10,851 nucleotides of DNA from Bilophila wadsworthia ATCC 49260 (GCF_000701705.1 NZ_JNJP01000100.1:1-10851), one strand, 5' to 3'; numbered from the stretch's first letter, positions 1 through 6,316 are shown. Translations and numbers: made by a program. Notes: generated by a model not told the origin, from the sequence alone.

Positions 1-60
1 CCCTCCCTTCCCCAAACCCCATCCCTCCCCCTTCAAAGACTTTTGACCTTATCGAATCCC
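1..60 (+). repeat. Palindrome-tail intergenic repeat, copy 1 (left end cut by window)
   Basis: This is the right arm and tail of the repeat family that recurs at 4802, 7746, 9992 and (inverted) 10728. What is visible is a C-rich arm at 1-13, then AAACCCCATCCCTC, then TTCAAAGACTTTTG and ACCTTATCGAATCCC. The matching G-rich left arm would lie upstream of base 1. By analogy with the other + oriented copies, which begin 4-8 nt after a + strand stop codon, a + strand gene should end a few tens of bases left of the window. The tail through TATCGAATCCC matches copy 2 with one difference. Confidence 0.8.
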
Positions 61-143
61 TCTTGTCGGCTTTCCGCGAAAAAACGTTGTGTCGCCTGCC
101 ATTCGGCAAAGGCAAAGCAACGCGGCTTGTCCACCATTCCAAA

Positions 144-147
144 AGGA
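144..147 (+). promoter_or_regulatory. Ribosome binding site of the GNAT gene
   Basis: AGGA within AAAAGGA lies 7 nt before the ATG at 155. It decides the start codon in favour of 155 rather than the ATG at 89, which has no comparable site. Confidence 0.65.
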
Positions 148-154
148 TTTTCCA

Positions 155-664
155 ATGCCCTGTTTGAAGGCGGTTACACCGCACCATATCGTTCAAGCCG
201 AGGAAGCGGACTTGGAGGCAATACTGGAGTTGCAGCGGCTGGCGTATCAAGGCGAGGCGAGGCTGCTCAACGATTTTTCCATTCCACCGCTCATGCAGAC
301 GCTTGAGGAAATGAAGGAAGAATTCAGAAGCGGCATCTTCTTGAAGGCGGTTGATGAGAAAGGGAAGATTGTGGGGTCCGTTCGGGGTACTTTGCGGGGA
401 GATACGCTGCTGATCGGAAAACTGATGGTACATCCAGAACATCAAGGAAGCGGCCTCGGCTCCTGTCTGCTCCAAGAACTGGAAAAAAACTGTCCCGCGC
501 CACGGCTGGAACTGTTCACCAGCAACAAGAGCCTGCGCAATCTTTGCCTGTATGAGCGCAACGGCTACACCCGCTGCGCCGAAAAAGCCGTATCCCCAGC
601 GCTGACGCTCATCTTTCTTGAAAAAAAGCCCTCTCATCCAGCCAGCGCACAGAATCCTGTGTGA
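155..664 (+). CDS. GNAT-family N-acetyltransferase
   Basis: This is a predicted cytoplasmic acetyl-CoA-dependent N-acetyltransferase of 169 residues; the substrate cannot be told from sequence. The acetyl-CoA pyrophosphate-binding motif A is clear: KLMVHPEHQGSGLGSCLL at about residues 89-106, with the Q/R-x-x-G-x-G/A core at QGSGLG (97-102). The later NLCLYERNGY at about 129-138 is the usual motif B, where an asparagine and tyrosine lie near the CoA thiol. I chose the ATG at 155 over the in-frame ATG at 89 because AGGA at 144-147 sits 7 nt before it and the GNAT fold needs no more N-terminal sequence. The C-terminal 12 residues are a short polar tail. The gene stands alone, with the repeat upstream and a convergent gene downstream. 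The length and motifs are normal for the family. Confidence 0.85.
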   Translation: MPCLKAVTPHHIVQAEEADLEAILELQRLAYQGEARLLNDFSIPPLMQTLEEMKEEFRSGIFLKAVDEKGKIVGSVRGTLRGDTLLIGKLMVHPEHQGSGLGSCLLQELEKNCPAPRLELFTSNKSLRNLCLYERNGYTRCAEKAVSPALTLIFLEKKPSHPASAQNPV

Positions 665-717
665 GATGCCCGTTTCCCTAAAAGCAAAGGGAGACAGCCT
701 GCCCCAAATCTCCCCGG

Positions 718-753
718 AAGAAAAACGAGGAAAAGGCTGGCCTCTTCCTCGTT
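718..753 (-). terminator. Intrinsic terminator of the NimA-like gene (convergent region)
   Basis: AACGAGGAA at 724-732 pairs with TTCCTCGTT at 745-753, and AGG/CCT can extend the stem inward past a mismatch. Read on the minus strand, the stem is followed directly by a run of five T (complement of 721-725). This fits a rho-independent terminator for the gene ending at 767. For the + strand acetyltransferase the hairpin is present, but no T run follows it. Confidence 0.6.
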
Positions 754-766
754 CGCTGTATCCTTG

Positions 767-1264
767 CTACCCTTTTTTATAACCCATGCCGGGCTCTCCG
801 GCCTTGACGAGACGCTTGCCGGAAATATGCTCTATATTCAGGCGGAACACCCGGATCTTGTCGGCGGCGCGGTTGGCGTACTCTTCCGAGCTGATGGTGG
901 AATATTTGTCGCCCACAACCTGCGCACAGCGGACTTTCTCTTCGCGGTCCTCAATCTCCTCAAGAAGCCCGGAGACCATGACGCTCTTGTACTCAATGGA
1001 AAATTCTTCGGGCAACACATTCGTTTCCTGCACCGCCACAAAATGCGCCCGTGGATTCGCGGCAAAACAGGCCAGCTTGTAGCCGTCGCGCGCGCAGTGG
1101 AAGACAAGCCCCTTGCCGTCTTCCTCAACCGCATACGTCAAAGGCACACCGTAGGGTTCGCCGTCCGGCCCAACCGTGGACAGCACGCCGTATTCCGCAG
1201 CTTTCAAATACGCCATCGCCTCTTCATCGGACACCTGCCGATCCTTGCGCCGCATCGCCACCAT
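767..1264 (-). CDS. NimA-like pyridoxamine 5'-phosphate oxidase-fold flavoprotein
   Basis: A 165-residue protein of the split-barrel FMN-binding superfamily, closest by recall to the NimA/5-nitroimidazole-resistance-like group. Family traits seen are MRRKDRQV near the N-terminus (residues 4-11), YGVLSTVGPDGEPYGVPLTY at 25-44 (first barrel strands), FHCARDGYK at 55-63 (the NimA group usually has FHCA-x-x-G-H/R-K, with His in the flavin region), then NPRAHFVAV and an EYKSVMVSG strand at about 91-99. Members bind FMN; Nim proteins reduce 5-nitroimidazoles, but most homologues have no proven substrate, so resistance should not be assumed. The ATG at 1264 has GGAGG at 1273-1277, 8 nt upstream, which supports this start over the ATG three codons later. 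The gene lies downstream of dnaK on the same strand, but two strong hairpins separate them, so it is probably transcribed alone. Confidence 0.85.
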   Translation of the reverse strand: MVAMRRKDRQVSDEEAMAYLKAAEYGVLSTVGPDGEPYGVPLTYAVEEDGKGLVFHCARDGYKLACFAANPRAHFVAVQETNVLPEEFSIEYKSVMVSGLLEEIEDREEKVRCAQVVGDKYSTISSEEYANRAADKIRVFRLNIEHISGKRLVKAGEPGMGYKKG

Positions 1265-1412
1265 ATGAGCAACCTCCGTGTTTTTCTCCCCCTATCCTAT
1301 TCCTTCCCGGCTGTCATTCCCTGCCTTTCCAAAAGATCAGGCGCAAAAAAGAGCAAGGGAAAAAGGGGAGCAAGGCCTCTCTTAGAATAAAAACCATCCG
1401 GCGCGATCAGAA

Positions 1413-1474
1413 ACGGCCCGAAAGAATGAAACGCCCGGAACTTTTGTTCCGGGCGTTTCATTCTTTCGGGCCGT
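1413..1474. terminator. 29-bp perfect inverted repeat downstream of dnaK
   Basis: 1413-1441 and 1446-1474 are exact reverse complements, 29 bp each, around a TTTT loop (AAAA on the minus strand). It lies 62 nt past the dnaK stop codon. On the dnaK strand it is followed by TTTCTG, a short T run, so it may terminate or protect the dnaK mRNA. A further T5 run comes about 20 nt later on the same strand. Small open reading frames across it, including one on the minus strand at 1297-1521, mostly translate the palindrome and I do not call them genes. The perfect match suggests recent origin or strong selection. Confidence 0.6.
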
Positions 1475-1480
1475 ACTGTC

Positions 1481-1520
1481 GGGGTCTGGGGGGCGACTCG
1501 CCCCCCAGCCGCCGGAGGCA
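1481..1520 (+). repeat. GC-rich repeat with CCGCCGGAGGCA end, copy near dnaK 3' end
   Basis: GGGGTCTGGGGGG starts an element whose 11-nt arms (1486-1496 and 1498-1508) pair, ending in GCCGCCGGAGGCA at 1508-1520. The same pattern, GGGTCYGGG then paired C run then CCGCCGGAGGC, occurs just before selB at 7966-8040. Here it points toward the 3' end of dnaK on the opposite strand, so its GGAGG cannot serve as a ribosome binding site for any gene in view. Confidence 0.6.
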
Positions 1521-1535
1521 CTGCCTTTCTCTTTA

Positions 1536-3458
1536 TTACTTCGATTCGGTGAAGTCGGCGTCGATCACATCGTCGTCGGCTTTCTTGCCGCCAGCCGCGC
1601 CAGCTCCGGGCTGGGCGCCCGCGGCACCGGCGGCGTCAGCCCCGGGCTGCTGGCCCTGAGCCTGCGAGTAGAGCTGTTCGGCCAGCTTGTGCGAAGCCTG
1701 AGCCAGTTCTTCGGTCGCCTTCTTGATGGCTTCGACGTCTTCGCCTTCCATGAGCGTCTTGAGGGAAGCAATCTTGCCTTCGATGTCGCTCTTGAGGGCC
1801 GCGTCGAGTTTGTCGCCGAGATCCTTGATGGACTTTTCAGTGCCGTAGATCAGGCCGTCGGCCTGGTTGCGGGCGCTGATGAGATCCTGCTTCTTCTTGT
1901 CGTCGGCCGCATGGGCTTCGGCTTCCTTCACCAGCTTTTCGATGTCGGCATCGGAGAGGCCGGACGAAGCGGTAATCTGGATGGACTGCTCCTTGCCCGT
2001 GCCGAGATCCTTGGCGGACACGTTCACGATGCCGTTGGCGTCGATGTTGAAGGCCACTTCAATCTGCGGCACGCCGCGCGGTGCCGGAGGAATGCCGGTC
2101 AGGTCGAAACGGGCCAGCGTCATGTTGTCGGCGGCCATCGGACGTTCGCCCTGCAGCACGTGGATGGACACGGAGGGCTGGTTGTCCGCGGCGGTCGTAA
2201 AGGTCTGGCTCTTGCGGGTCGGGATGGTCGTATTGCGGTCGATCAGCTTGGTGAACACGCCGCCCATGGTTTCAATGCCGAGGGAAAGCGGGGTCACGTC
2301 GAGGAGCAACACGTCCTTCACGTCGCCGGCGAGGATACCGCCCTGAATGGCGGCGCCCATGGCGACCACTTCATCGGGGTTCACGGAACGGTTGGGTTCC
2401 TTGCCGAAGAAGTCGGCCACGGTCTTCTGGACCAGAGGCATACGGGTCATGCCGCCGACCAGCAGCACTTCATCAATGTCGGAAGGCTTCAAACCGGCGT
2501 CGGCCAGCGCCTTGCGGCAGGGTTCCAGCGTCTTCTGCACGAGGTCGGACACCAGCTGTTCCAGCTTGGCGCGGGACAGCTTGATGAGCATGTGCTTGGG
2601 CCCGGTCTGGTCAGCCGTGATGAAGGGCAGGTTGATTTCGGATTCCATCGACGTGGACAGTTCCTTTTTGGCGGCTTCCGCGGCGTCTTTCAGACGCTGA
2701 AGAGCCATGCTGTCCTTGGCAAGGTCGATGCCCTGTTCCTTCTTGAATTCTTCCACCAGATAGTTGATGACGCGCTGGTCGAAGTCTTCGCCGCCGAGGA
2801 AGGTGTCGCCGTTGGTGGCGCGCACTTCAACCACGTTGTCGCCCACTTCGAGGATGGACACGTCGAACGTGCCGCCGCCGAGGTCGAACACGACGATCTT
2901 TTCGTTGGCCTTTTTGTCAAAACCGTAGGCAAGGGAAGCCGCGGTGGGTTCGTTGATGATACGCTTGACGTCGAGTCCGGCGATCTGTCCGGCGTCCTTG
3001 GTGGCCTGACGCTGGGCGTCGTTGAAGTAGGCCGGGACGGTGATGACCGCTTCGGTCACGGGTTCGCCGAGATAGGCTTCAGCGTCGGCTTTCAGCTTGC
3101 TGAGGATAGTCGCGGAGACTTCCTGCGGGGTGTACTGGTGCCCGTCGATTTCAACCACGGCGGCACCGTTGGCGCCAGCCACGATTTTGTAGGGAGCATG
3201 TTGCTTCCAATGTTCGACTTCGGGAGAATTGGCCATGCGCCCCATCAGACGCTTGACCGCAAAAACGGTACGGCTGGAGTTCGTCACGGCCTGACGCTTG
3301 GCGGCGTCACCGACCAGACGCTCCTTATCAGTGAAGGCGACCACGGACGGGGTCGTACGGCCGCCGTTCGGGTTGGTGATGCATTTGGGGTCCTTGCCTT
3401 CCATCACATAGACACAACTGTTCGTCGTGCCGAGGTCAATGCCAATGATTTTGCCCAT
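1536..3458 (-). CDS. dnaK: Chaperone protein DnaK (Hsp70)
   Basis: Full-length 640-residue Hsp70, the ATP-driven cytoplasmic chaperone that binds exposed hydrophobic segments of client proteins and cycles with DnaJ and GrpE. The nucleotide-binding domain shows IIGIDLGTTNS (4-14), the catalytic lysine region AVKR (K69), INEPTAASLAYG (168-179) and FDLGGGTFDVS (191-201, with T197 at the usual autophosphorylation position). The interdomain linker VLLLD is at 383-387, then the substrate-binding beta domain with QTFTTAADNQPSVSIHVLQGE, and a helical lid. The tail is Gly/Ala/Gln-rich and ends in the typical acidic DDDVIDADF plus TESK. GAGGAGG lies 8 nt before the ATG. Unlike many relatives, no hrcA, grpE or dnaJ adjoins it; the neighbour across the promoter region is a divergent cell-wall gene. 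It ends before a GC-rich repeat and a long hairpin. Confidence 0.98.
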   Translation of the reverse strand: MGKIIGIDLGTTNSCVYVMEGKDPKCITNPNGGRTTPSVVAFTDKERLVGDAAKRQAVTNSSRTVFAVKRLMGRMANSPEVEHWKQHAPYKIVAGANGAAVVEIDGHQYTPQEVSATILSKLKADAEAYLGEPVTEAVITVPAYFNDAQRQATKDAGQIAGLDVKRIINEPTAASLAYGFDKKANEKIVVFDLGGGTFDVSILEVGDNVVEVRATNGDTFLGGEDFDQRVINYLVEEFKKEQGIDLAKDSMALQRLKDAAEAAKKELSTSMESEINLPFITADQTGPKHMLIKLSRAKLEQLVSDLVQKTLEPCRKALADAGLKPSDIDEVLLVGGMTRMPLVQKTVADFFGKEPNRSVNPDEVVAMGAAIQGGILAGDVKDVLLLDVTPLSLGIETMGGVFTKLIDRNTTIPTRKSQTFTTAADNQPSVSIHVLQGERPMAADNMTLARFDLTGIPPAPRGVPQIEVAFNIDANGIVNVSAKDLGTGKEQSIQITASSGLSDADIEKLVKEAEAHAADDKKKQDLISARNQADGLIYGTEKSIKDLGDKLDAALKSDIEGKIASLKTLMEGEDVEAIKKATEELAQASHKLAEQLYSQAQGQQPGADAAGAAGAQPGAGAAGGKKADDDVIDADFTESK

Positions 3459-3549
3459 AATACGTTCCTCCTCGAGGACTCACACCCTATAAAGAGGTGA
3501 TGATGTCATGTTTTATGCGAAAGAAATAAAGCATCCCTCGATGTCGTCC

Positions 3550-3577
3550 AGAGGGGGGGAGCATATTTTTTTTACAC
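3550..3577 (-). promoter_or_regulatory. Candidate heat-shock (sigma-32-like) promoter of dnaK
   Basis: On the minus strand GTGTAAA (3577-3571) is followed after 13 nt by CCCCCTCT (3557-3550). The second box matches the sigma-32 minus-10 consensus CCCCATNT at all but one base. The first box matches CTTGAAA at only four of seven. Transcription would start near 3543, giving an mRNA leader of about 85 nt. The C run makes chance matches easy, so this is a weak call. Confidence 0.3.
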
Positions 3578-3695
3578 TCTCATGCGGACCGGGTTGGCTT
3601 ATCGGCATAACGATATGGAATATCAAAGAATTACGCTTCACATGAGAAAGTGCGCCCCGCTGACCCCTTTCACCGGAAAACCGGCCTGTTTTCCC

Positions 3696-3724
3696 TTGTC
3701 ATCGCAATCCGGCTGGAATAAGGT
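3696..3724 (+). promoter_or_regulatory. Candidate sigma-70-like promoter of the carboxypeptidase gene
   Basis: TTGTCA (3696-3701), a 17-nt spacer and TAAGGT (3719-3724) resemble TTGACA/TATAAT, strong at -35 and weak at -10. Transcription would start near 3731, about 47 nt before the ATG at 3778, which has GGAG at 3764-3767. Confidence 0.4.
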
Positions 3725-3777
3725 TCTGATCTGGCTTCCCCATCCTCTCTAGACACGGTTTCCGGAGCGTATCCAGC

Positions 3778-4797
3778 ATGTTCACCATATTGCGATCCAA
3801 ATGCCGCCTTCTAAGAATCCCCCTCATGGCCGGATTCCTTCTTATAGCCGCCTCACTCGTCCTCGCCCCGGCCGCAGAAGCCCGGAACGCCCGAAAAGCC
3901 CACGCCGCCCAAAGCACCGCGTCCAGACAGATCCTCAATGTCCGCTCCGCCGTGCTCATGGATGCCCGCACAGGCAAAATACTCTATTCCCAAAATCCAG
4001 ACGTGCGGATCCCCCCGGCCTCACTTACGAAAATCATGTCCATGATGGTGACCTTCGACGCCATCCGGTCCGGCAAAGTCAAACTCTCCGATCAGATCCG
4101 CGTCAGCCGCCACGCCGCGCGCCAAGGCGGTTCCCGCATGGGCCTGCGCGCGGGGGAACGCGTTTCCCTGAACCGCCTCCTCATGGGGATGGCCGTCTCT
4201 TCCGGCAACGACGCTTCGATGGCTGTTGCCGAACGCGTCGGCGGTTCGGGCCGCGCCTTCGTCAAGATGATGAACAACAAGGCCCGCCAGATCGGCATGT
4301 CCTCCAGCACGTTCAAAACGCCCAACGGCCTGCCCGCCGCCGGTCAGTACACCACAGCCAGAGATATGGCGCGGCTTGGATACGTGTACCTCAAGAACAA
4401 TCCCTCCGCGCTCCAATACCACCGCGTCCGCGTGCTCAAGCACCGGGGGGCGGTCACAACGAACAAAAACCCGCTGCTCGGGGCCTGCCCCGGCGCCGAC
4501 GGCCTGAAAACCGGCTGGGTCACGGCTTCCGGCTACAATATCATTTCCACCGTGCGGCGCGGCAATACGCGCCTCATCGCGGTCATCCTCGGAGCGGACT
4601 CCGCCGGGCTCCGCAGCCATGAAGTCCGCAGGCTCGTCGAGGCCGGGTTCAAGTCCCGCACCAACGGTATCACCGTAGCCTCCGCGCTTACCAAATACAG
4701 CTATCCCAACAAAGCCACCGCGTCGTCCGTCAAAAAACACAAGATCCGCCGCAACAAGGCCACCGCGCAGGCATCCCGCAGAACGGGAAGAAGCTAA
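3778..4797 (+). CDS. D-alanyl-D-alanine carboxypeptidase, PBP5/DacA class (peptidase S11)
   Basis: Secreted penicillin-binding protein of 339 residues that would remove the terminal D-Ala from peptidoglycan pentapeptides in the periplasm. All three active-site motifs are present: S82-L-T-K85 (nucleophile Ser82), S142-G-N144 and K244-T-G246. An N-terminal basic stretch, a hydrophobic segment at about 14-31 and APAAEA form a signal peptide with likely cleavage after Ala35. After the catalytic domain (to about residue 300) there is no PBP5 C-terminal beta domain and no clear amphipathic membrane anchor; the end is a basic tail of about 30 residues rich in Lys, Arg, Ser and Thr. The ATG at 3778 has GGAG 10 nt upstream and gives the signal peptide directly. 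A repeat copy begins 4 nt after the stop codon. Endopeptidase activity is possible, as in some S11 proteins. Confidence 0.93.
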   Translation: MFTILRSKCRLLRIPLMAGFLLIAASLVLAPAAEARNARKAHAAQSTASRQILNVRSAVLMDARTGKILYSQNPDVRIPPASLTKIMSMMVTFDAIRSGKVKLSDQIRVSRHAARQGGSRMGLRAGERVSLNRLLMGMAVSSGNDASMAVAERVGGSGRAFVKMMNNKARQIGMSSSTFKTPNGLPAAGQYTTARDMARLGYVYLKNNPSALQYHRVRVLKHRGAVTTNKNPLLGACPGADGLKTGWVTASGYNIISTVRRGNTRLIAVILGADSAGLRSHEVRRLVEAGFKSRTNGITVASALTKYSYPNKATASSVKKHKIRRNKATAQASRRTGRS

Positions 4798-4801
4798 AAA
4801 A

Positions 4802-4897
4802 TTTGGGAAGGGCGGGGAAACTTTCTGTAGAAAGTTTCCCCGCCCTTCCCAAAACCCCATCCCTCCCCTTCAAAGACTTTTGACCTTATCGAACCCC
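4802..4897 (+). repeat. Palindrome-tail intergenic repeat, copy 2
   Basis: The arms 4802-4826 and 4829-4853 are perfect 25-bp reverse complements around GT. The top arm is G/A-rich and ends AAACTTTCT. Then come AACCCCATCCCTCC, TTCAAAGACTTTTG (4871-4884 region) and ACCTTATCGAACCCC. The repeat starts 4 nt after the carboxypeptidase stop. No T run follows the stem, so it is not a classic intrinsic terminator on the + strand. Confidence 0.85.
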
Positions 4898-4914
4898 TGA
4901 TGGAAAGCCATCAG
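4897..4914. other. Short hairpin between repeat copy 2 and the pilin-like gene
   Basis: CTGATGG (4897-4903) and CCATCAG (4908-4914) form a 7-bp stem with an AAAG loop, followed by CCCTTAAAGGG. It lies about 50 nt past the 3' end of the minus-strand pilin-like gene and might help end that transcript, but it lacks a T run on either strand. Confidence 0.35.
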
Positions 4915-4962
4915 CCCTTAAAGGGTAAACGTTGCTCGCTGGAAATCAGGAATACCTCCCTG

Positions 4963-5850
4963 TCATTCAATCCAGCTGCTATCCCTGCTTGCGGCGTCAA
5001 ACCATTTCAACGCATTCTCATACGTCTGTTTTTCCTTTCCCGCCTGAGCAGAAGCCCCATACTGGCTTTTTTCTTTTTCAATCATATTATAGGTTCCTAT
5101 TCCCGGTTCCGTATGCTGCGTAACGGTGGCTGACCAGACCGTATACGTTCCCGAACTGGGGTTATATCTCATTACAGGAACCTTCGTCCCCGAAGGGATA
5201 TTGGCGATATCGGCTGTCGTCCAATAAAGCATGTTGCTGTTGAAACTCCACGATGTTGCCCCCATCGCGTCCAAGTCTATGCCCGCGGCCTTAAGTGCGG
5301 CCATGACATCCGAAGAATGCGAGGTAGCGTTGGATAGCGCGCCGGAATCAAGCCTGCTGACGCCCGCTTCCCGCATTGCCTTTATAATCGCATCCATATC
5401 AGTAGAACTGCCGAAGCTATGGTTTGTACTCTCTCCACACTGCGGGAGATACAGTTTGGCGCCGGTATCTTCAAAATCCCCCGCCGAATCAACGCGTTTC
5501 GCGGAGGCCGCGCTTCCGGCGGAAGTGAGCGCGCCGCCATCCACGGCGAGCAGGAAATCGCCAAACCGGTAGCCGCCGTTCTTGCCTTCGGCCGCGTCCG
5601 CGGTTTCGGAAAGGGCCGAAACCGCCTTCGCCGCCTCGTCGCACGAACTCCCCTGGAGTACCAATTGCCCGAAACGGAGCTGTACGCGGGCCTGTGCTTC
5701 AGCCACGCTTGCGAGGGCGGCCTTTCTTTCGGATTCCTCCTGCAAATCATAATATTTCGGCACGGCCACCGCGGCAAGGATGCCGAGGATGACCAAAACC
5801 GAAATGATTTCAATAAGAGTAAAGCCCGATCTGCGCTTCGATGCCGCCAT
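4963..5850 (-). CDS. Type IV pilin-like protein with prepilin N-methylation motif
   Basis: A 295-residue protein with a class III signal. The leader MAASKRRSG is followed by FTLIEIISVLVILGILAAVA, with cleavage expected between Gly9 and Phe10, N-methylation of Phe10 and the conserved Glu at mature position 5. The hydrophobic helix (about 10-32) continues into a charged helix (YYDLQEESERKAALASVAEAQARV). The remaining 230 residues are rich in Ser, Ala, Gly and Thr and match no domain I know. Two cysteines (70 and 138) could form a disulfide. It would be processed by a PilD-type peptidase and inserted in a pilus or secretion pseudopilus; it is longer than usual pilins (about 150). I chose the ATG at 5850 rather than 5865 because AGGAG lies 8 nt upstream of it and the leader becomes a normal nine residues. 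No pilus assembly genes lie nearby. Confidence 0.85.
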   Translation of the reverse strand: MAASKRRSGFTLIEIISVLVILGILAAVAVPKYYDLQEESERKAALASVAEAQARVQLRFGQLVLQGSSCDEAAKAVSALSETADAAEGKNGGYRFGDFLLAVDGGALTSAGSAASAKRVDSAGDFEDTGAKLYLPQCGESTNHSFGSSTDMDAIIKAMREAGVSRLDSGALSNATSHSSDVMAALKAAGIDLDAMGATSWSFNSNMLYWTTADIANIPSGTKVPVMRYNPSSGTYTVWSATVTQHTEPGIGTYNMIEKEKSQYGASAQAGKEKQTYENALKWFDAASRDSSWIE

Positions 5851-5910
5851 GCGGATTCTCCTCATAAAAGGGTGCGAAGACGAGTCTAGAGAAAAAACGC
5901 CTCCACCTCA

Positions 5911-5938
5911 ACCATAAAACAACGTAACTCAGCGTCAT
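5911..5938 (-). promoter_or_regulatory. Candidate promoter of the pilin-like gene
   Basis: On the minus strand ATGACG (5938-5933), a 16-nt spacer and TATGGT (5916-5911) resemble a sigma-70 promoter, four of six matches in each box. The start site would be about 55 nt upstream of the ATG at 5850. I saw no sigma-54 type GG/GC promoter here. Confidence 0.3.
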
Positions 5939-5958
5939 TTCATCATATGGGGTGAGCC

Positions 5959-5988
5959 TTGACCACCTGTGACCGCCGATGGTAATTT
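5959..5988 (+). promoter_or_regulatory. Candidate promoter of gatC-gatA
   Basis: TTGACC (5959-5964), an 18-nt spacer and TAATTT (5983-5988) resemble a sigma-70 promoter, strong at -35. Transcription would begin near 5995, about 30 nt before the gatC ATG at 6026. Confidence 0.4.
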
Positions 5989-6025
5989 TTTCTTTTTGCC
6001 AACCTCTAGCCGAAAGGTTCTCCTC

Positions 6026-6307
6026 ATGCTCACCACGGATCGCATGGCGCACCTTGCGAGACTTGCCCGCCTCGCTCCCGAAGAAGGCACGCTCGCCAAA
6101 TTCGGAGAACAATGCGCCGACATCATTGCGTATATGGATATTCTCGCCGAAGTGGACACCAGCGCCGTCGAGCCGCTGTACAGCCCTGTGGAGCACTCCA
6201 CGCCCTACCGGGCCGACGAACCGGTCCAGAAAAACATGCATTCGGACGTTCTCGCCAACGCCCCGGAAACCGACGGGCAGTTCTTCGTCGTGCCCCGCAT
6301 CGTCTAG
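6026..6307 (+). CDS. gatC: Asp-tRNA(Asn)/Glu-tRNA(Gln) amidotransferase subunit C
   Basis: A 93-residue small subunit of the GatCAB complex, which amidates mischarged Glu-tRNA(Gln) and/or Asp-tRNA(Asn). GatC wraps around GatA and holds it to GatB. Family traits are MAHLARLARL near the N-terminus, a helix ending in ILAEVDTSAVEPLYSPVE (39-56) and PYRADEP (60-66), then the terminal FFVVPRIV that packs on GatA. The length matches the family (about 95). I chose the ATG at 6026 over the in-frame ATG at 5969: it fits the family N-terminus and has AAAGG 8 nt upstream, while the longer form would add a hydrophobic stretch not found in GatC. The stop codon is part of the gatA ribosome binding site, so the two genes are an operon and likely translationally coupled. 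Confidence 0.94.
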   Translation: MLTTDRMAHLARLARLAPEEGTLAKFGEQCADIIAYMDILAEVDTSAVEPLYSPVEHSTPYRADEPVQKNMHSDVLANAPETDGQFFVVPRIV

Positions 6308-6310
6308 GAG
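6306..6310 (+). promoter_or_regulatory. gatA ribosome binding site overlapping the gatC stop codon
   Basis: AGGAG at 6306-6310 shares bases with the gatC TAG stop and lies 6 nt before the gatA ATG, suggesting translational coupling of the two subunits. Confidence 0.75.
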
Positions 6311-6316
6311 CGTCCC

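Larger units (their letters stand above)
3459..3777. other. Divergent promoter region, dnaK / carboxypeptidase
   Basis: This 319-nt non-coding stretch must drive both divergent genes. It holds the dnaK Shine-Dalgarno site (complement of 3467-3473), a weak heat-shock-like promoter candidate at 3550-3577, a run of eight T at 3566-3573 and a sigma-70-like candidate for the carboxypeptidase at 3696-3724. I looked for the CIRCE operator (TTAGCACTC-N9-GAGTGCTAA) and saw none. It is more AT-rich than the flanking genes. I saw no repeat copy or small gene here. Confidence 0.7.

Noticed and set aside
89..154. Longer start for the acetyltransferase at 89
   Set aside because: It has no ribosome binding site, and the extra 22 residues do not resemble a GNAT N-terminus; the ATG at 155 has AGGA 7 nt upstream.
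662..664. UGA stop codons (662 here, and the one ending the pilin-like gene) as selenocysteine codons, given selB nearby
   Set aside because: Neither protein is a known selenoprotein, each ends at a normal family or domain boundary, and the sequence after each UGA runs into hairpins or short nonsense rather than a conserved domain.
1297..1521. 74-codon minus-strand frame after dnaK
   Set aside because: About half of it is the translated 29-bp inverted repeat, and it starts in the GC-rich repeat. It is very likely non-coding.
1689..3500. 603-codon open frame on the + strand across dnaK
   Set aside because: It is a shadow of dnaK, whose motifs are unmistakable on the other strand. The frame is open because of GC-rich codon bias, and its translation is His/Gly/Val-rich with no domain.
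4802..4853. Repeat stems as plain rho-independent terminators
   Set aside because: The stems are strong, but AAACCCCAT rather than a T run follows them on the coding strand. Contrast 10172-10204, which has a proper T run.
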